Shown: positions 50,798 to 59,794 of the stretch, piece by piece | Layout of the letters: each line of letters opens with the position of its first letter | Position numbering within the stretch: the first letter of the stretch is position 1 | NCBI GenBank assembly: GCA_016196225.1 | Contig: JACPXZ010000010.1 | Location: 1-64,000, forward strand | Length of the DNA stretch: 64,000 bases | Direction of reading: 5' to 3' | Source: Candidatus Peregrinibacteria bacterium | Lineage (GTDB): Bacteria > Patescibacteriota > Gracilibacteria > Peribacterales > Peribacteraceae | The notes under the pieces: model-generated | What the model was told of the DNA's origin: nothing | Seen by the model: only the letters and a program-made list of their open reading frames with translations | Databases searched by the model: none | Made by a program: the position numbers and the translations under genes

Positions 50798-52468
50798 ATG
50801 AAATGGCTCAACGATAACTCCCGCAAATTCCTCGAACTCGGATACCTTGTGAGCGGTACCACACCCGAACAGCGCATACGCGAAATCGCCAATCGGGCAC
50901 AGGAGCTCAATCACATCGAGGGATTTGCGGATAAGTTCTATAACTGCATGGCGGAAGGATATTTTTCGCTTGCTTCTCCTGTCTGGTCAAATTTCGGAAA
51001 AAAACGTGGTCTTCCGGTGAGTTGCTTTGGTTCGTATATCGGCGATGATATGGGGGACATTCTCTTCACGCAAGCAGAGGTCGGCATGATGTCCAAGCTC
51101 GGAGGAGGAACGTCAGGATACTTCGGAGCATTGCGGCATCGGGGAGCGCCTATCAAGGATAACGGGAAATCTGCCGGAGCGGTGCACTTTATGCAATTAT
51201 TCGACAAGATGACAGATATTGTCAGTCAGGGTTCAACACGACGGGGGCAGTTCGCGCCGTATCTTCCGCTTGAACATCCGGACGCAGAAGAATTTCTAGA
51301 CATCGGGACAGAGGGCAACCCCATTCAGAAACTGACATACGGGGTCTGTGTGGGCGACGCATGGATGAAGGAGATGATTGATGGTGATAAGAAGAAACGT
51401 GCGCTCTGGGCGAAGGTCATTCAGACCCGTGGCGAAATCGGGTATCCGTATATTTTCTTTACCGACAATGTGAACCACCAAACGGTGGATGTTTATAAGG
51501 ATAAGAAGATGCCTATTCGAGCGAGCAATCTCTGTACGGAAATCATGCTGCCGACTACAGACACTGAGTCTTTTGTGTGCGTACTTTCGTCTATCAATAT
51601 TCTCCACTACGACAAGTGGAAGGAAACGGATGCCGTCGAAACTTTGGTCTATTTCCTCGATGCCATTGTGACGGAGTTTGTTCAGAAGCTAGAGGCATAT
51701 CGTGACTCGAAGAAACAGGAGGATCGCAAAACTTTCCTCTTCATGGAACGTGCATATAATTTTGCCAAGAGACATCGAGCACTCGGTCTCGGCGCACTCG
51801 GATGGCATTCGTATCTGCAATCAAGGATGCTTGATTTTGAAAGCAAAGAAGCCGCAAAACTGAATTATGAAATTTTCAAATTGATCCGCGCGCACTCCTA
51901 CAAAGCATCTGCTGAACTTGCCACACGATTCGGAGAACCCGAAGTACTCAAAGGCTATGGGCGTCGTAATACAACACTCATGGCAGTAGCCCCGACCACT
52001 TCTTCAGCATTCATTCTTGGACAGGTCTCTCAAGGCATCGAACCCGTATGGTCGAACTGTTACGTCAAAGATATTCAAAAAATTAAAACAACCATCAGGA
52101 ATCCCTTTCTCGTGACCTTACTTGAGGAAAAGAAAAAGAACACCGATGAGGTGTGGCATGATATCCGCAACCACGACGGTTCGGTACAGCATCTCGACTG
52201 TTTGAGCGAAGAAGAAAAAGAGGTATTCAAAACATATCCCGAGATCGACCAAATGACGATCATTCATCAGGCAGCTATTCGGCAAGAATTCATCGATCAA
52301 GGGCAATCACTCAACATCATCATCCATCCCGATACACCCGTCAAAGCGATCAATGAGCTATACATAACTGCATGGCAAATGGGCATCAAAACACTCTATT
52401 ACCAACATAGCATGAATGCCGCCCAGCAGCTTAATCTCAAGAAAATCTGCAAAGCATGTGAAGCTTGA
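50798..52468 (+). CDS. nrdA: Class I ribonucleotide reductase alpha subunit, short form
   Basis: Catalytic subunit, 556 residues, about 200 shorter than E. coli NrdA because the N-terminal ATP-cone is missing, so the usual activity switch is absent. Catalytic features: LPVSCFGSYIGDD (first redox Cys), ASNLCTEIMLP (Asn, thiyl Cys and Glu), CVLSSINI (second redox Cys), KTLYYQHSMNA (Tyr pair of the radical route), and the C-terminal shuttle KICKACEA. ATG 50798 has no strong SD. Confidence 0.93.
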   Translation: MKWLNDNSRKFLELGYLVSGTTPEQRIREIANRAQELNHIEGFADKFYNCMAEGYFSLASPVWSNFGKKRGLPVSCFGSYIGDDMGDILFTQAEVGMMSKLGGGTSGYFGALRHRGAPIKDNGKSAGAVHFMQLFDKMTDIVSQGSTRRGQFAPYLPLEHPDAEEFLDIGTEGNPIQKLTYGVCVGDAWMKEMIDGDKKKRALWAKVIQTRGEIGYPYIFFTDNVNHQTVDVYKDKKMPIRASNLCTEIMLPTTDTESFVCVLSSINILHYDKWKETDAVETLVYFLDAIVTEFVQKLEAYRDSKKQEDRKTFLFMERAYNFAKRHRALGLGALGWHSYLQSRMLDFESKEAAKLNYEIFKLIRAHSYKASAELATRFGEPEVLKGYGRRNTTLMAVAPTTSSAFILGQVSQGIEPVWSNCYVKDIQKIKTTIRNPFLVTLLEEKKKNTDEVWHDIRNHDGSVQHLDCLSEEEKEVFKTYPEIDQMTIIHQAAIRQEFIDQGQSLNIIIHPDTPVKAINELYITAWQMGIKTLYYQHSMNAAQQLNLKKICKACEA

Positions 52469-52516
52469 ACGCTTACTGAGGCAAGTGGGTCTATAAAGAC
52501 GCGCACGTAGTGGCTG

Positions 52517-52566
52517 GGGAGGAGTTCTACTTCGCCCAAAGGGCTACGAAGAATGATTCTCCTCCC
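52517..52566 (+). repeat. Large palindrome after nrdA
   Basis: GGGAGGAG (52517-52524) pairs with CTCCTCCC (52559-52566), and inside it CTTCG-CCC-AAA-GGG-CTACGAAG forms a further hairpin. It lies 48 nt after the nrdA stop and may end the transcript, though no T-run follows. Confidence 0.7.
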
Positions 52567-52573
52567 AACGATA

Positions 52574-52765
52574 CTACTTCTTAAGCTCCACAGAATTGGC
52601 TCTCCAGAAATGACGTTTCGCGAACGCATATCCAGATCCCCCTTTTAAATACTGTTCAAACTCCTGCGCCTTTTTCAAATCTCGAAACGAAACAACCGTT
52701 TCGATCGACCATGGAATATGCGGCGCAGTCGTTTTTGTGAGGCCACGATTGTGTTCCCGAAGCAG
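52574..52765 (-). pseudogene. Truncated GIY-YIG nuclease family remnant
   Basis: About 62 residues matching the C-terminal half of small GIY-YIG proteins: LREHNRGLTKTTAPHIPW, then SFRDLKKAQEFEQYLKGGSG and YAFAKRHFW. The N-terminal half with the GIY and YIG motifs is missing because the frame runs straight into the 3' end of tRNA-Gln. No plausible start codon exists in the remnant. Probably a decayed gene. Confidence 0.65.
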
Positions 52766-52767
52766 AA

Positions 52768-52842
52768 TGGCTGGGGAGGAGGGATTCGAACCCCCGCATG
52801 ACGGGTTCAGAGCCCGTTGCCGTACCACTTGGCTACTCCCCA
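52768..52842 (-). tRNA. tRNA-Gln (anticodon CTG)
   Basis: Minus-strand cloverleaf: acceptor TGGGGAG/CTCCCCA, anticodon stem ACGGG/CCCGT around loop CTCTGAA (anticodon CTG, codon CAG), T-arm GGGGGTTCGAATCCCTC, discriminator G and encoded CCA. Confidence 0.93.
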
Positions 52843-52875
52843 AGCATGACAAAGCTTATCACAATCTTGAATCTC

Positions 52876-52903
52876 TTGAGTGGTAGGTTTGGAGTGCTAA
52901 TAT
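52876..52903 (+). promoter_or_regulatory. Promoter of the 55-aa gene
   Basis: TTGAGT (52876-52881), 16 bases, TAATAT (52898-52903). Start near 52910, four bases before the ATG. Confidence 0.55.
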
Positions 52904-52913
52904 GCTACATACA

Positions 52914-53081
52914 ATGATCTTCTCACGGGAAAACGCTGGCAAATGGGTGGCGAGCAAGAATAGTAAAGTGATTGATGCCTCACGGAAGCTCCCCGTGCTT
53001 TTAAAAAAAATAGAAAAAAGAGATGATCGTCAGAATATCCGGTTTGCGAGAGTGCCAAAGAACTTGAACATTACGGGATAG
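52914..53081 (+). CDS. Small DUF5678-like protein (55 aa)
   Basis: MIFSRENAGKWVASKNSKVI followed by a Lys/Leu helix (LPVLLKKIEKRDDRQ) and IRFARVPKNLNITG. The layout (N..GKWVA....KVI, helix, a late strand ending in VP) resembles small DUF5678-type proteins common in CPR and archaea. A promoter with good spacing precedes it. Role unknown; the family resemblance is from memory of its pattern only. Confidence 0.6.
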   Translation: MIFSRENAGKWVASKNSKVIDASRKLPVLLKKIEKRDDRQNIRFARVPKNLNITG

Positions 53082-53099
53082 TATAAGGAGAATCTCTAA

Positions 53100-53176
53100 C
53101 GACCCCCCCCTTCACCCGCCCGTACCGAACGGGTACGTTCGGGCGGGTCCCCTCCTTCAAGGGAGGGGTACCCCCA
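53100..53176. repeat. Composite palindromic repeat
   Basis: A C-rich border, ACCCGCCCGTACCGAACGGG then TACGTTCGGGCGGGT, then CCCCTCCTTCAAGGGAGGGG. The outer borders match the element family found inside the LTD, folP and phosphomannomutase genes; the GC-rich centre is a second inserted palindrome. Lies between convergent genes. Confidence 0.75.
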
Positions 53177-53190
53177 AAGAAGAATGGCTG

Positions 53191-55455
53191 CTACTGACGC
53201 GAACTGCACTTCCTCGTGCTGCCCGCGTTAAAGGAATTCCGTACCTGGTCCGCATCCAGCGCGCTCGTATAGACGGAGACCTCGTCGAGGCTACCGGAGA
53301 AGAACTCCGTCACACCGAACCGGTCATTCCATGCGCCAAGCGTGAACGGGGCCCCGCTGATTGTTTCGGCCCTCGAAGCTTTCCGGATAACGGTGCCTTG
53401 CGACCCCCCATCAATATATAATTTCACATTATCAAAATCGTCCCTCGTCGCCACGACATGATGCCACACCCCCGCGCTAATCGGTGCAGTGATCAAACTC
53501 TGGCCATCAGGACCGGTCGTTGATCCGACTGAAAATTCCAACGTTTGGCTATCTCTGCCGATGCGGAGCCAATACCCGGCTCCGGGACCACTGACGGGGT
53601 AATTGGATTTTCTGATAATATTGTTGACTTGAGATCCGCCGCCGTCCCAATTGACCCACGCTTCCAGTGAGAACGGGCCGGCTCCGAAGTTCAAACTCTC
53701 CGGATTCCCCATGCTGATATATCCGCTCGATCCGTCAAATGCAAACGCTTTCCCATTCTCCATGGGGGTAGTGGTGACTCCACCAAAAATCGTGCCGTCA
53801 TTGCGATGCACTACGCTCCCGTCCGGAACCGCTGTTCCCGAGACCATATCTCCGTTCCACCAGCTGACGATTAACCCATCGGGTGGAATACAACTCTGTA
53901 CGTCACCGCCATTATCACCACCGTCGGTACCACCATCGTCACCACCACCATAGTTAGGGAAATTACACTGTTTACCATCCCAGCTTCCCCCCTGTTTGAC
54001 GCACTCTTCAGCGCCATGGTCGCCACCGCCGAACCCGCCGAAGTCACCACTATAATCACCGCCATAGTCGCCACTGTAGTCACCGAAGTCGCCACCACCG
54101 CATTCATTCGGATGTTCCTCGCAAAAAGCCCGACATTCTTGCTCGTTTGTACATCCGCCCGGTCCGCCGAACCCACCAAAACCGCCGAAGTCCCCACCAA
54201 ATCCACCGTAATCGCCACTGTAGTCACCGAAGTCACCACCAAACCCGCCATAATCACCGCCATAGTCGCCGCCGTAATCACCACTGTAATCACCGAAGTC
54301 GCCGCCTTGACCGCCGCCATCATCCATCGCGCGAGGATCCCATCCCATGTTCCCAAACATTTCACACGCAAATTCCACTCCGTTTGCATATATCATCGGA
54401 TCATCAATGACGGGTTCCATGACGGTCATGAAATCGATACAGAGAGCTATTGCGGCATCTCTTCCATATTTTTCTTCGGCACTCTGATGCGCCTCCATAG
54501 TGAGATCCATCATGAGATCTTCCATGTCACTCGCAGCGTCTTCACAGCGCTCGAGATCACCGCTGGAACATGCTTCTGTGATCTCATCAATCATATCCTC
54601 AACATCACTCGGATCGGCGTACTTCCCCAGGAGTTCAATACCGGCGCGAATGGCACCCATCATGTCGTCCACCGGCGGGCCGCCGCGACCACCACCGATG
54701 ATTCCTACACCGGCGGCCTGGAACACCCCTTCCGCCTCTGCGAGAAGATCTGCCGCTTCGGCAAACTGATCAGATCGTATCCGTGTGAGAGCGAGAGTAA
54801 TCGGATCCAACTGACTTTGAAACTGCGGAGATATATTCTCCATGTTGTTCAAAATCAGATCGAGTGCTTGGCGCGCGATCTCCTTGGCATCCTCGACATC
54901 TTGCCCCCTGTCCGATCCATCGGAACCAGGACCACGCATACCATGATCGGAAACGCGAGGACCAAAATACTGGTTGCCAAAGTCACCAGGATCAAAGTCC
55001 TGAAAGGGATCATCAACATCGGGAAAATCATCACTGTCGTCGTCTCCAAAGTCACTATCGATTGGTTGCGGCGCAGCATCATGGCAAGCTTCCGGATACG
55101 TCTCGCAGTGCTCTTCGCATTCCCGCGCATGGTCAGGGTTGGCACAGTACTGTGTGCATTCCTCTGTGCTTTGACAGCCCCCCGGTCCGATAGTAATTTC
55201 GTAGCAAGCTTCCGGATAATCTTCGCAATGTTTTTCGCATTCCTGCGCATGACCTGGATCAGCACAGTACTGTGTACATTCCTCTATGGTGGTACAGCCC
55301 CCCGGTCCGCTGAATTCATAATTTGACTGACCCTCCTCTCCATCTTCAAACGCTAAAAATCGTACAGATCCTTGGAGAACCGAACTCGCAAATACAATAA
55401 CTCCCGAGAGGAGCACGAGTGCAAAAAATCCACCAAGAATATATTTTTTCTGCAT
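53191..55455 (-). CDS. Surface protein with Cys motifs, Gly/Asp/Tyr repeats and C-terminal LamG domain
   Basis: 754 residues. Membrane signal YILGGFFALVLLSGVIVF; two GPGGC-x5-EEC-x2-YC-x4-HA-x-EC-x3-C-x4-EAC units (residues 50-84 and 90-124) and a third, shorter one after the repeats; an acidic linker; a helical domain (~190-370); repeats of GDYSGDYGGDYGG (~385-500); and a concanavalin/LamG domain (~530-745) with GLIVSWWNGD, FSLEAWVNWDG, GVWHHVVATRD and GSLDEVSVYTSALDADQV. LamG folds bind carbohydrate or protein. No C-terminal anchor, so N-terminal tethering is inferred. Confidence 0.8.
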   Translation of the reverse strand: MQKKYILGGFFALVLLSGVIVFASSVLQGSVRFLAFEDGEEGQSNYEFSGPGGCTTIEECTQYCADPGHAQECEKHCEDYPEACYEITIGPGGCQSTEECTQYCANPDHARECEEHCETYPEACHDAAPQPIDSDFGDDDSDDFPDVDDPFQDFDPGDFGNQYFGPRVSDHGMRGPGSDGSDRGQDVEDAKEIARQALDLILNNMENISPQFQSQLDPITLALTRIRSDQFAEAADLLAEAEGVFQAAGVGIIGGGRGGPPVDDMMGAIRAGIELLGKYADPSDVEDMIDEITEACSSGDLERCEDAASDMEDLMMDLTMEAHQSAEEKYGRDAAIALCIDFMTVMEPVIDDPMIYANGVEFACEMFGNMGWDPRAMDDGGGQGGDFGDYSGDYGGDYGGDYGGFGGDFGDYSGDYGGFGGDFGGFGGFGGPGGCTNEQECRAFCEEHPNECGGGDFGDYSGDYGGDYSGDFGGFGGGDHGAEECVKQGGSWDGKQCNFPNYGGGDDGGTDGGDNGGDVQSCIPPDGLIVSWWNGDMVSGTAVPDGSVVHRNDGTIFGGVTTTPMENGKAFAFDGSSGYISMGNPESLNFGAGPFSLEAWVNWDGGGSQVNNIIRKSNYPVSGPGAGYWLRIGRDSQTLEFSVGSTTGPDGQSLITAPISAGVWHHVVATRDDFDNVKLYIDGGSQGTVIRKASRAETISGAPFTLGAWNDRFGVTEFFSGSLDEVSVYTSALDADQVRNSFNAGSTRKCSSRQ

Positions 55456-55582
55456 ATTACTGAAGAAACCGGGTAAAGATATGTATGTGAATTATTATGA
55501 ATATAATAGCATAATTTATCTCCTCTATCAATGAAAATCGCATCCGCATCTCTACGTCCTTCCCCTATACTGCCTTCCACAT

Positions 55583-56395
55583 ATGCGCATGTGGACATCC
55601 ATCATTTTTTTCTTTTTCTTCTTTTCCCTCTCTGCCTCCACCGCCCACGGATTCTTTCAAGGACTGCAGAATTTGGGCAAGGAGCAAGGCAGCGGCTTGA
55701 GCGAATTACGTGAAAAGTTGCAAGAAGCCCTCCCTCCCCCGACATCTTTTGACGATGTGAAAGAGGGTGATTGGTTCCATACATTTGTCCAATCCGTCGC
55801 AGAGTGGGGCATCGTCTCCGGCTACAAGAATGAAAAAGGGATCTTCACCGGCAATTACGGTCCGGGGGACCCGCTCTCCATTGGAGCAATCCTCAAGATG
55901 GCACTGAAAGCCGCTAAAGTTGACGAAACAAAATGTTCGGGTTCCCCGGCTAACCCAAAGGCCAAGGCCCACTGGGCAAAGGCGTATGTGCTCTGCGGCG
56001 AGCAAATGGATGTCCGCATCCTCCGAGACTTCCCCGATCCCGATCGTCCTGCCAAGCGTGGAGAAGTGGTGGGCCTGCTCTTCGATGCGTTTGGGGAGAG
56101 TGTTCCACGAGGAGTCGCGAATTTCACCGATACCGCCAATCATCCGTACGAAGCGGACATTAGTGAGGCCACGAAGCTCGGCATCGTTTCCGGTGACATG
56201 AAGGACGGCGTTCCTACAGGTACCTTTCGCCCTAATGATGGGGTGAATCGCGCAGAAGCCGCAAAACTTATCTTCGGAAAACTCGCAACGCTTGCTCAAA
56301 CAGGGAAAAGTTCTCTGCAAAAGATAGGAGCGAAGAAACCGTCCAGTGGCAAGTCCAGTTCGCGTCCTCTTCCGCGTCGAAGTTTACGACGATAA
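55583..56395 (+). CDS. SLH-domain exported protein
   Basis: 270 residues with an N-terminal signal (MWTSIIFFFFFFSLSASTAHG) and three SLH-like motifs: WFHTFVQSVAEWGIVSGYKN, WAKAYVLCGEQMDVRILRDF (degenerate), and ISEATKLGIVSGDMKDGVPT followed by FRPNDGVNRAEAAKLIF. The tail is basic (KKPSSGKSSSRPLPRRSLRR). SLH motifs suggest attachment to the cell surface layer. The TerC-family gene follows by 9 nt on the same strand. Confidence 0.8.
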   Translation: MRMWTSIIFFFFFFSLSASTAHGFFQGLQNLGKEQGSGLSELREKLQEALPPPTSFDDVKEGDWFHTFVQSVAEWGIVSGYKNEKGIFTGNYGPGDPLSIGAILKMALKAAKVDETKCSGSPANPKAKAHWAKAYVLCGEQMDVRILRDFPDPDRPAKRGEVVGLLFDAFGESVPRGVANFTDTANHPYEADISEATKLGIVSGDMKDGVPTGTFRPNDGVNRAEAAKLIFGKLATLAQTGKSSLQKIGAKKPSSGKSSSRPLPRRSLRR

Positions 56396-56404
56396 GATAA
56401 GGAA

Positions 56405-57277
56405 GTGATCCCTCTCCTCTCTCAACTCTCCACCGAATTCTGGTCCATCGGTCCGCTGGATGGATTAACGATCGGGACGCTTGCGCTGCTCGAAGGCATT
56501 CTCTCTGTTGATAATGCCCTCGTCCTTGCGATCCTCGTCCGGCATCTCCCGGAAAAAGAGCGGCGCAAGGGGCTCACCTACGGACTTGTGGGAGCCTTTG
56601 TCTTCCGCATCATCGCCATTGTCTTCGCCTCCTCCCTCATTCAATTTATCATCTTCAAATTTGTCGGAGGAGCGTACCTCCTGTATCTCGCCATGAAGAA
56701 CATGTTCCGCATCGGAGCGCAGTCCGGACGAGAGGATAAAAAGGTACATCAGGCGGGATTTTGGAAAACCATCTTCCTGGTCGAGATGACCGATATCGTC
56801 TTCTCCATTGACAGCATCACCACCGCAGTTGCGATGAGCAACAAACTCCTCATCATCTACTTTGGGGGAGTGCTGGGTATCGTCTTTATGCGCTTCCTCT
56901 CGAGCTTCTTTGTCACGCTCCTTGAAAAGTTCCCCAAACTCGAAGACCTCGCGTATCAATTGGTCTTTTTTATCGGCACCCGCCTCACGCTCGAGGCCCT
57001 TCACATCGAAATGGAACATACGATCTTCTGGCTCATGATGGGCGTGATTGCAATCATTGGTGCATCCCTCGTATACAAGGACTGGAAGGAAACGACTCTG
57101 GCAACCGTCTTCCATGACGGGATCGTCGAGAAGTTAAAAAAACACGAGCTTTCTCTCGAGAGCATCCTGACGGAAAGGAAGTCTCTCCCCGTCGACACGG
57201 TCCGTCACCTCATTACCGAAGGCTATCTCCGTGTGACGAGCAAAGCCGCCCTGCAAGAGATGGGAGTAGAGAAGTAG
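56405..57277 (+). CDS. TerC family integral membrane protein
   Basis: 290 residues, about seven to nine membrane helices. Family motifs: LLEGILSVDNALVLAILVRHLP near residue 28 (the SVDNA motif), VEMTDIVFSIDSITTAVA (DxVFxxDSI), and KFPKLEDLAYQLVFFIGTRL. TerC-type proteins are linked to metal ion, mainly manganese, export. The start is a GTG at 56405 with AAGGAA directly upstream. The C-terminal ~60 residues are soluble. Confidence 0.88.
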   Translation: MIPLLSQLSTEFWSIGPLDGLTIGTLALLEGILSVDNALVLAILVRHLPEKERRKGLTYGLVGAFVFRIIAIVFASSLIQFIIFKFVGGAYLLYLAMKNMFRIGAQSGREDKKVHQAGFWKTIFLVEMTDIVFSIDSITTAVAMSNKLLIIYFGGVLGIVFMRFLSSFFVTLLEKFPKLEDLAYQLVFFIGTRLTLEALHIEMEHTIFWLMMGVIAIIGASLVYKDWKETTLATVFHDGIVEKLKKHELSLESILTERKSLPVDTVRHLITEGYLRVTSKAALQEMGVEK

Positions 57278-57314
57278 GCAGAAGATGTTGACTTTACTTA
57301 ACAAGAAGGGTAGC

Positions 57315-57572
57315 ATGACGAGTTCTATGGAGCTCAAGCAAGCGACCTATAAAGGCGTCAGACTTGAAGAAGTCGAGCAGGACCTCGTCAAACTTGAGCG
57401 GGACATCGGGTGGTTTGGAGAACACTCAAACATGGAGCATCTCGAAGCACGCGTCGAAACACTCCGATCGCGTTACAAAGATATTCTTGAATTGGAGGAT
57501 GATGGCACTCTTCCCCCCGTTGTGACCTCACTCATCAGCGCGTTGCAGCAGTACGAGGATATGCGTCGTTAA
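57315..57572 (+). CDS. Small coiled-coil hypothetical protein
   Basis: 85 residues from MTSSMELK, very acidic and helical (VRLEEVEQDLVKLERDIGWF, EHLEARVETLRSRYKDILEL). AGAAGGG lies 5 nt before this ATG. A start at 57285 or 57327 is possible: TTGACT (57288) and TAGCAT (57311) with 17-bp spacing would make 57327 the first codon of a near-leaderless transcript. Its 3' end overlaps the convergent subtilase by 4 nt. Confidence 0.55.
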   Translation: MTSSMELKQATYKGVRLEEVEQDLVKLERDIGWFGEHSNMEHLEARVETLRSRYKDILELEDDGTLPPVVTSLISALQQYEDMRR

Positions 57573-59215
57573 CGGAAAAAATTGCGTAAAAATTCACGGA
57601 TTGCGTTGGGTGGACCCTTGCCCCGGCCTTTGCCTTGTCCGACCCCAAGGTTCACCTCCCCTCGTCCACGAACTCCCTGCCCGCTGTCCACCTCAACCTC
57701 AACTTCGATATCCGCTTCGGCATCAATATCATTCCCACTCTCCCGCGAAGGCTCGGATGCGGTCGGTTCTTCGGACGGAGGCAGAGATGTGTCATCCTGA
57801 TCACTGCCCGCCTCGGCCGATTCGGACGGGTCGAAGGATGGCTCTTCTGACGGAGGTGGAGAAGGAGATAAAGTTGGTTCTTCGGATGGAGGAGGAGGAC
57901 TTGATGGTTCCTCCGATGGGGGAGGTTCCGGAGATGGCTCCGGTGACGACGGCTCCGCAGGAGAATCCTGCTTCGGTAACCATCCGCTTTGAACAAGAGC
58001 ACGTGCCGCCTCGCTATCCAGCCGCCCATACCCGGTTTCCGGATCAAACCCCGCGCTCTCCAAATCATAGGCACTTAATGTGAGCGCCGCATAGAGATCT
58101 CCCGGCGTAAGGTTCGGGAATTCTTCCTTGAGTAATGCAACAGCACCCGCAACATGCGGTGTCGCCATGGACGTCCCGTACCCTTTCCAATATGCCGGTT
58201 CTGGGCAGGTCCCGGCAACGGCGCAGGGATAAATAGACAGCACTCCGACGCCCGGCGCGACAATATCGATCGCTTTTCCGTAACTTGACCAAACGGGACG
58301 GACATCACTGTGATCAACGGCCCCGACCGCAATTGCTTTGGATGCACAGGCCGGGGCTAACACTCCTTCGCCGTATTCTCCTCCATTCCCGGCACCGGCA
58401 ACCACACTCACCCCCTGATCCACCGCCCAGTTCACTTTTGCCGCCAAGGGATCCGTATCGCAATGATCCGTATACAGTCCTGATCCAAGACTCAAATTGA
58501 TCACATCCGCCCCCTGATCCACCGCCCATTCGATCCCTCTCATAATATCTCCTTCGCTGCACCACCCCTGCTCGTCACAAATTTGTCCGACGAGGAGTGA
58601 CGCCCCCGGACTCACACCACGAGCGCTGTTGGTCTCTCCCCCATCGACAATTTCTTTTATTCCTTGCCCCACAATAATCCCCGCGACATGGGTCCCATGT
58701 CCCTGATGGTCCTCGCCATCACTCTCCGTGAACGATGTACGACTCACAATGCGCCCTTGTAGTTCCGGATGGGTCGCATCGACACCGGTATCGAGGACTG
58801 CCACTTTTACGCCCGCGCCAACCACCCCAGTTTGCTGCACGGTGATTGCCCGTACTTGATTGCTCGAGATCCACCCTTGCACTCTGAACATCCGCTCCGG
58901 CCGCGCCTGATATAAGGATGTCCCGAGCGGACATCGAAGAACCGTGCTGTCCTTGAGTCGATGCCGGATACGACATCCACGTTGGACCACCCGTCCAAGA
59001 GCGCGGGGATTCATCGTCGAGAGTAAAAGATGTTCCTCGTCCGGACATCGCCCCGCATCGATACAAGTGGGGATACTATGCAGTGCCTTCTCAACAAGCC
59101 CCGAAGGAATATTCCTCTTGGGAGATGGCGAAATCTGTGCATGTGTCGCAAAGAATACCGGCCCCGCCAAAAGCGACGTAAAGCCCACGACAGCGAGAAT
59201 GGTGCGTAATTTCAT
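57569..59215 (-). CDS. Secreted subtilisin-like serine protease (S8)
   Basis: 548 residues. Signal peptide MKLRTILAVVGFTSLLAGPVFFATHA, a propeptide region with four Cys, then the S8 catalytic domain (~135-420) with Asp in VAVLDTGVDATHPEL, His in GHGTHVAGI, oxyanion Asn in AGAGNGGEYGEG and Ser in GYGTSMATPHVAGAVALL. The C-terminal ~130 residues are a Pro/Ser/Glu linker (PSEEPSSPPPPSEEP) ending in a Gly/Arg-rich tail. Likely acts outside the cell on peptides or surface proteins. No sortase or SLH anchor. Confidence 0.93.
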   Translation of the reverse strand: MKLRTILAVVGFTSLLAGPVFFATHAQISPSPKRNIPSGLVEKALHSIPTCIDAGRCPDEEHLLLSTMNPRALGRVVQRGCRIRHRLKDSTVLRCPLGTSLYQARPERMFRVQGWISSNQVRAITVQQTGVVGAGVKVAVLDTGVDATHPELQGRIVSRTSFTESDGEDHQGHGTHVAGIIVGQGIKEIVDGGETNSARGVSPGASLLVGQICDEQGWCSEGDIMRGIEWAVDQGADVINLSLGSGLYTDHCDTDPLAAKVNWAVDQGVSVVAGAGNGGEYGEGVLAPACASKAIAVGAVDHSDVRPVWSSYGKAIDIVAPGVGVLSIYPCAVAGTCPEPAYWKGYGTSMATPHVAGAVALLKEEFPNLTPGDLYAALTLSAYDLESAGFDPETGYGRLDSEAARALVQSGWLPKQDSPAEPSSPEPSPEPPPSEEPSSPPPPSEEPTLSPSPPPSEEPSFDPSESAEAGSDQDDTSLPPSEEPTASEPSRESGNDIDAEADIEVEVEVDSGQGVRGRGEVNLGVGQGKGRGKGPPNAIREFLRNFFR

Positions 59216-59294
59216 GTTTATATTCTTTACGGATATTTTAGCACAAAAAACACTCTTTTACAAAACGGATGACCGCGCCGAAAGATCGGTAAAC

Positions 59295-59747
59295 CTATAA
59301 AGCCTTGTGGATCATCGCACGGAGTGTGTCTTCGGTTTGTGTCCCCACACACCGATCAACCATTTTTCCATCCTTAAAAAGGATAAATGTGGGCAATAGT
59401 TCTACCTTATAATCATTCCATACCTCGTTTGTATCAGTATCCAACTCTCCAATCTTCGCCTTTTTATCAAACTCTTGAGCCAGTTTTTTACAGATCGGCT
59501 TCATCTGTCGGCAGGCCCCGCACCACCGCGCGCTAAAATCAACAAGAACCGGTATTTTGGATTTGAGAACCTCTGCCGACCATGTGCCGTCGGTAAGGGT
59601 AATGACTGCTCCGCCTTCTTGTGCTGCGAGGATCGCGCTCACTCCTCTTCCTGTCGCCAACGCCACTGCTCCCACCACGAACAACCTGAAACTCTGTCGC
59701 CGACTGATATCCGGTTCTTTCGGCTCACCGGATTCTTGCATTTGCAT
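59295..59747 (-). CDS. Exported thioredoxin-like protein
   Basis: 150 residues. The N-terminal part has DISRRQSFRLFVVGAVALATG, a twin-arginine-like signal or anchor. The thioredoxin fold follows with active site DFSARWCGACRQMKPIC (CxxC as CGAC, the usual Pro replaced by Ala), and the cis-Pro in VELLPTFILFKDGK. Probably a disulfide reductase or oxidase facing the envelope, consistent with many Cys-rich exported proteins nearby. Lies between the subtilase and an SLH protein, same strand. Confidence 0.88.
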   Translation of the reverse strand: MQMQESGEPKEPDISRRQSFRLFVVGAVALATGRGVSAILAAQEGGAVITLTDGTWSAEVLKSKIPVLVDFSARWCGACRQMKPICKKLAQEFDKKAKIGELDTDTNEVWNDYKVELLPTFILFKDGKMVDRCVGTQTEDTLRAMIHKAL

Positions 59748-59794
59748 ATAACGACGATGATAACCGAACTATACAAAAAGGGAAATTCTTTTCA

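Noticed and set aside
52574-52852. A 92-residue protein crossing tRNA-Gln
   Set aside because: Its first third is the tRNA sequence read as protein; only the downstream part resembles GIY-YIG, so it is called a remnant.
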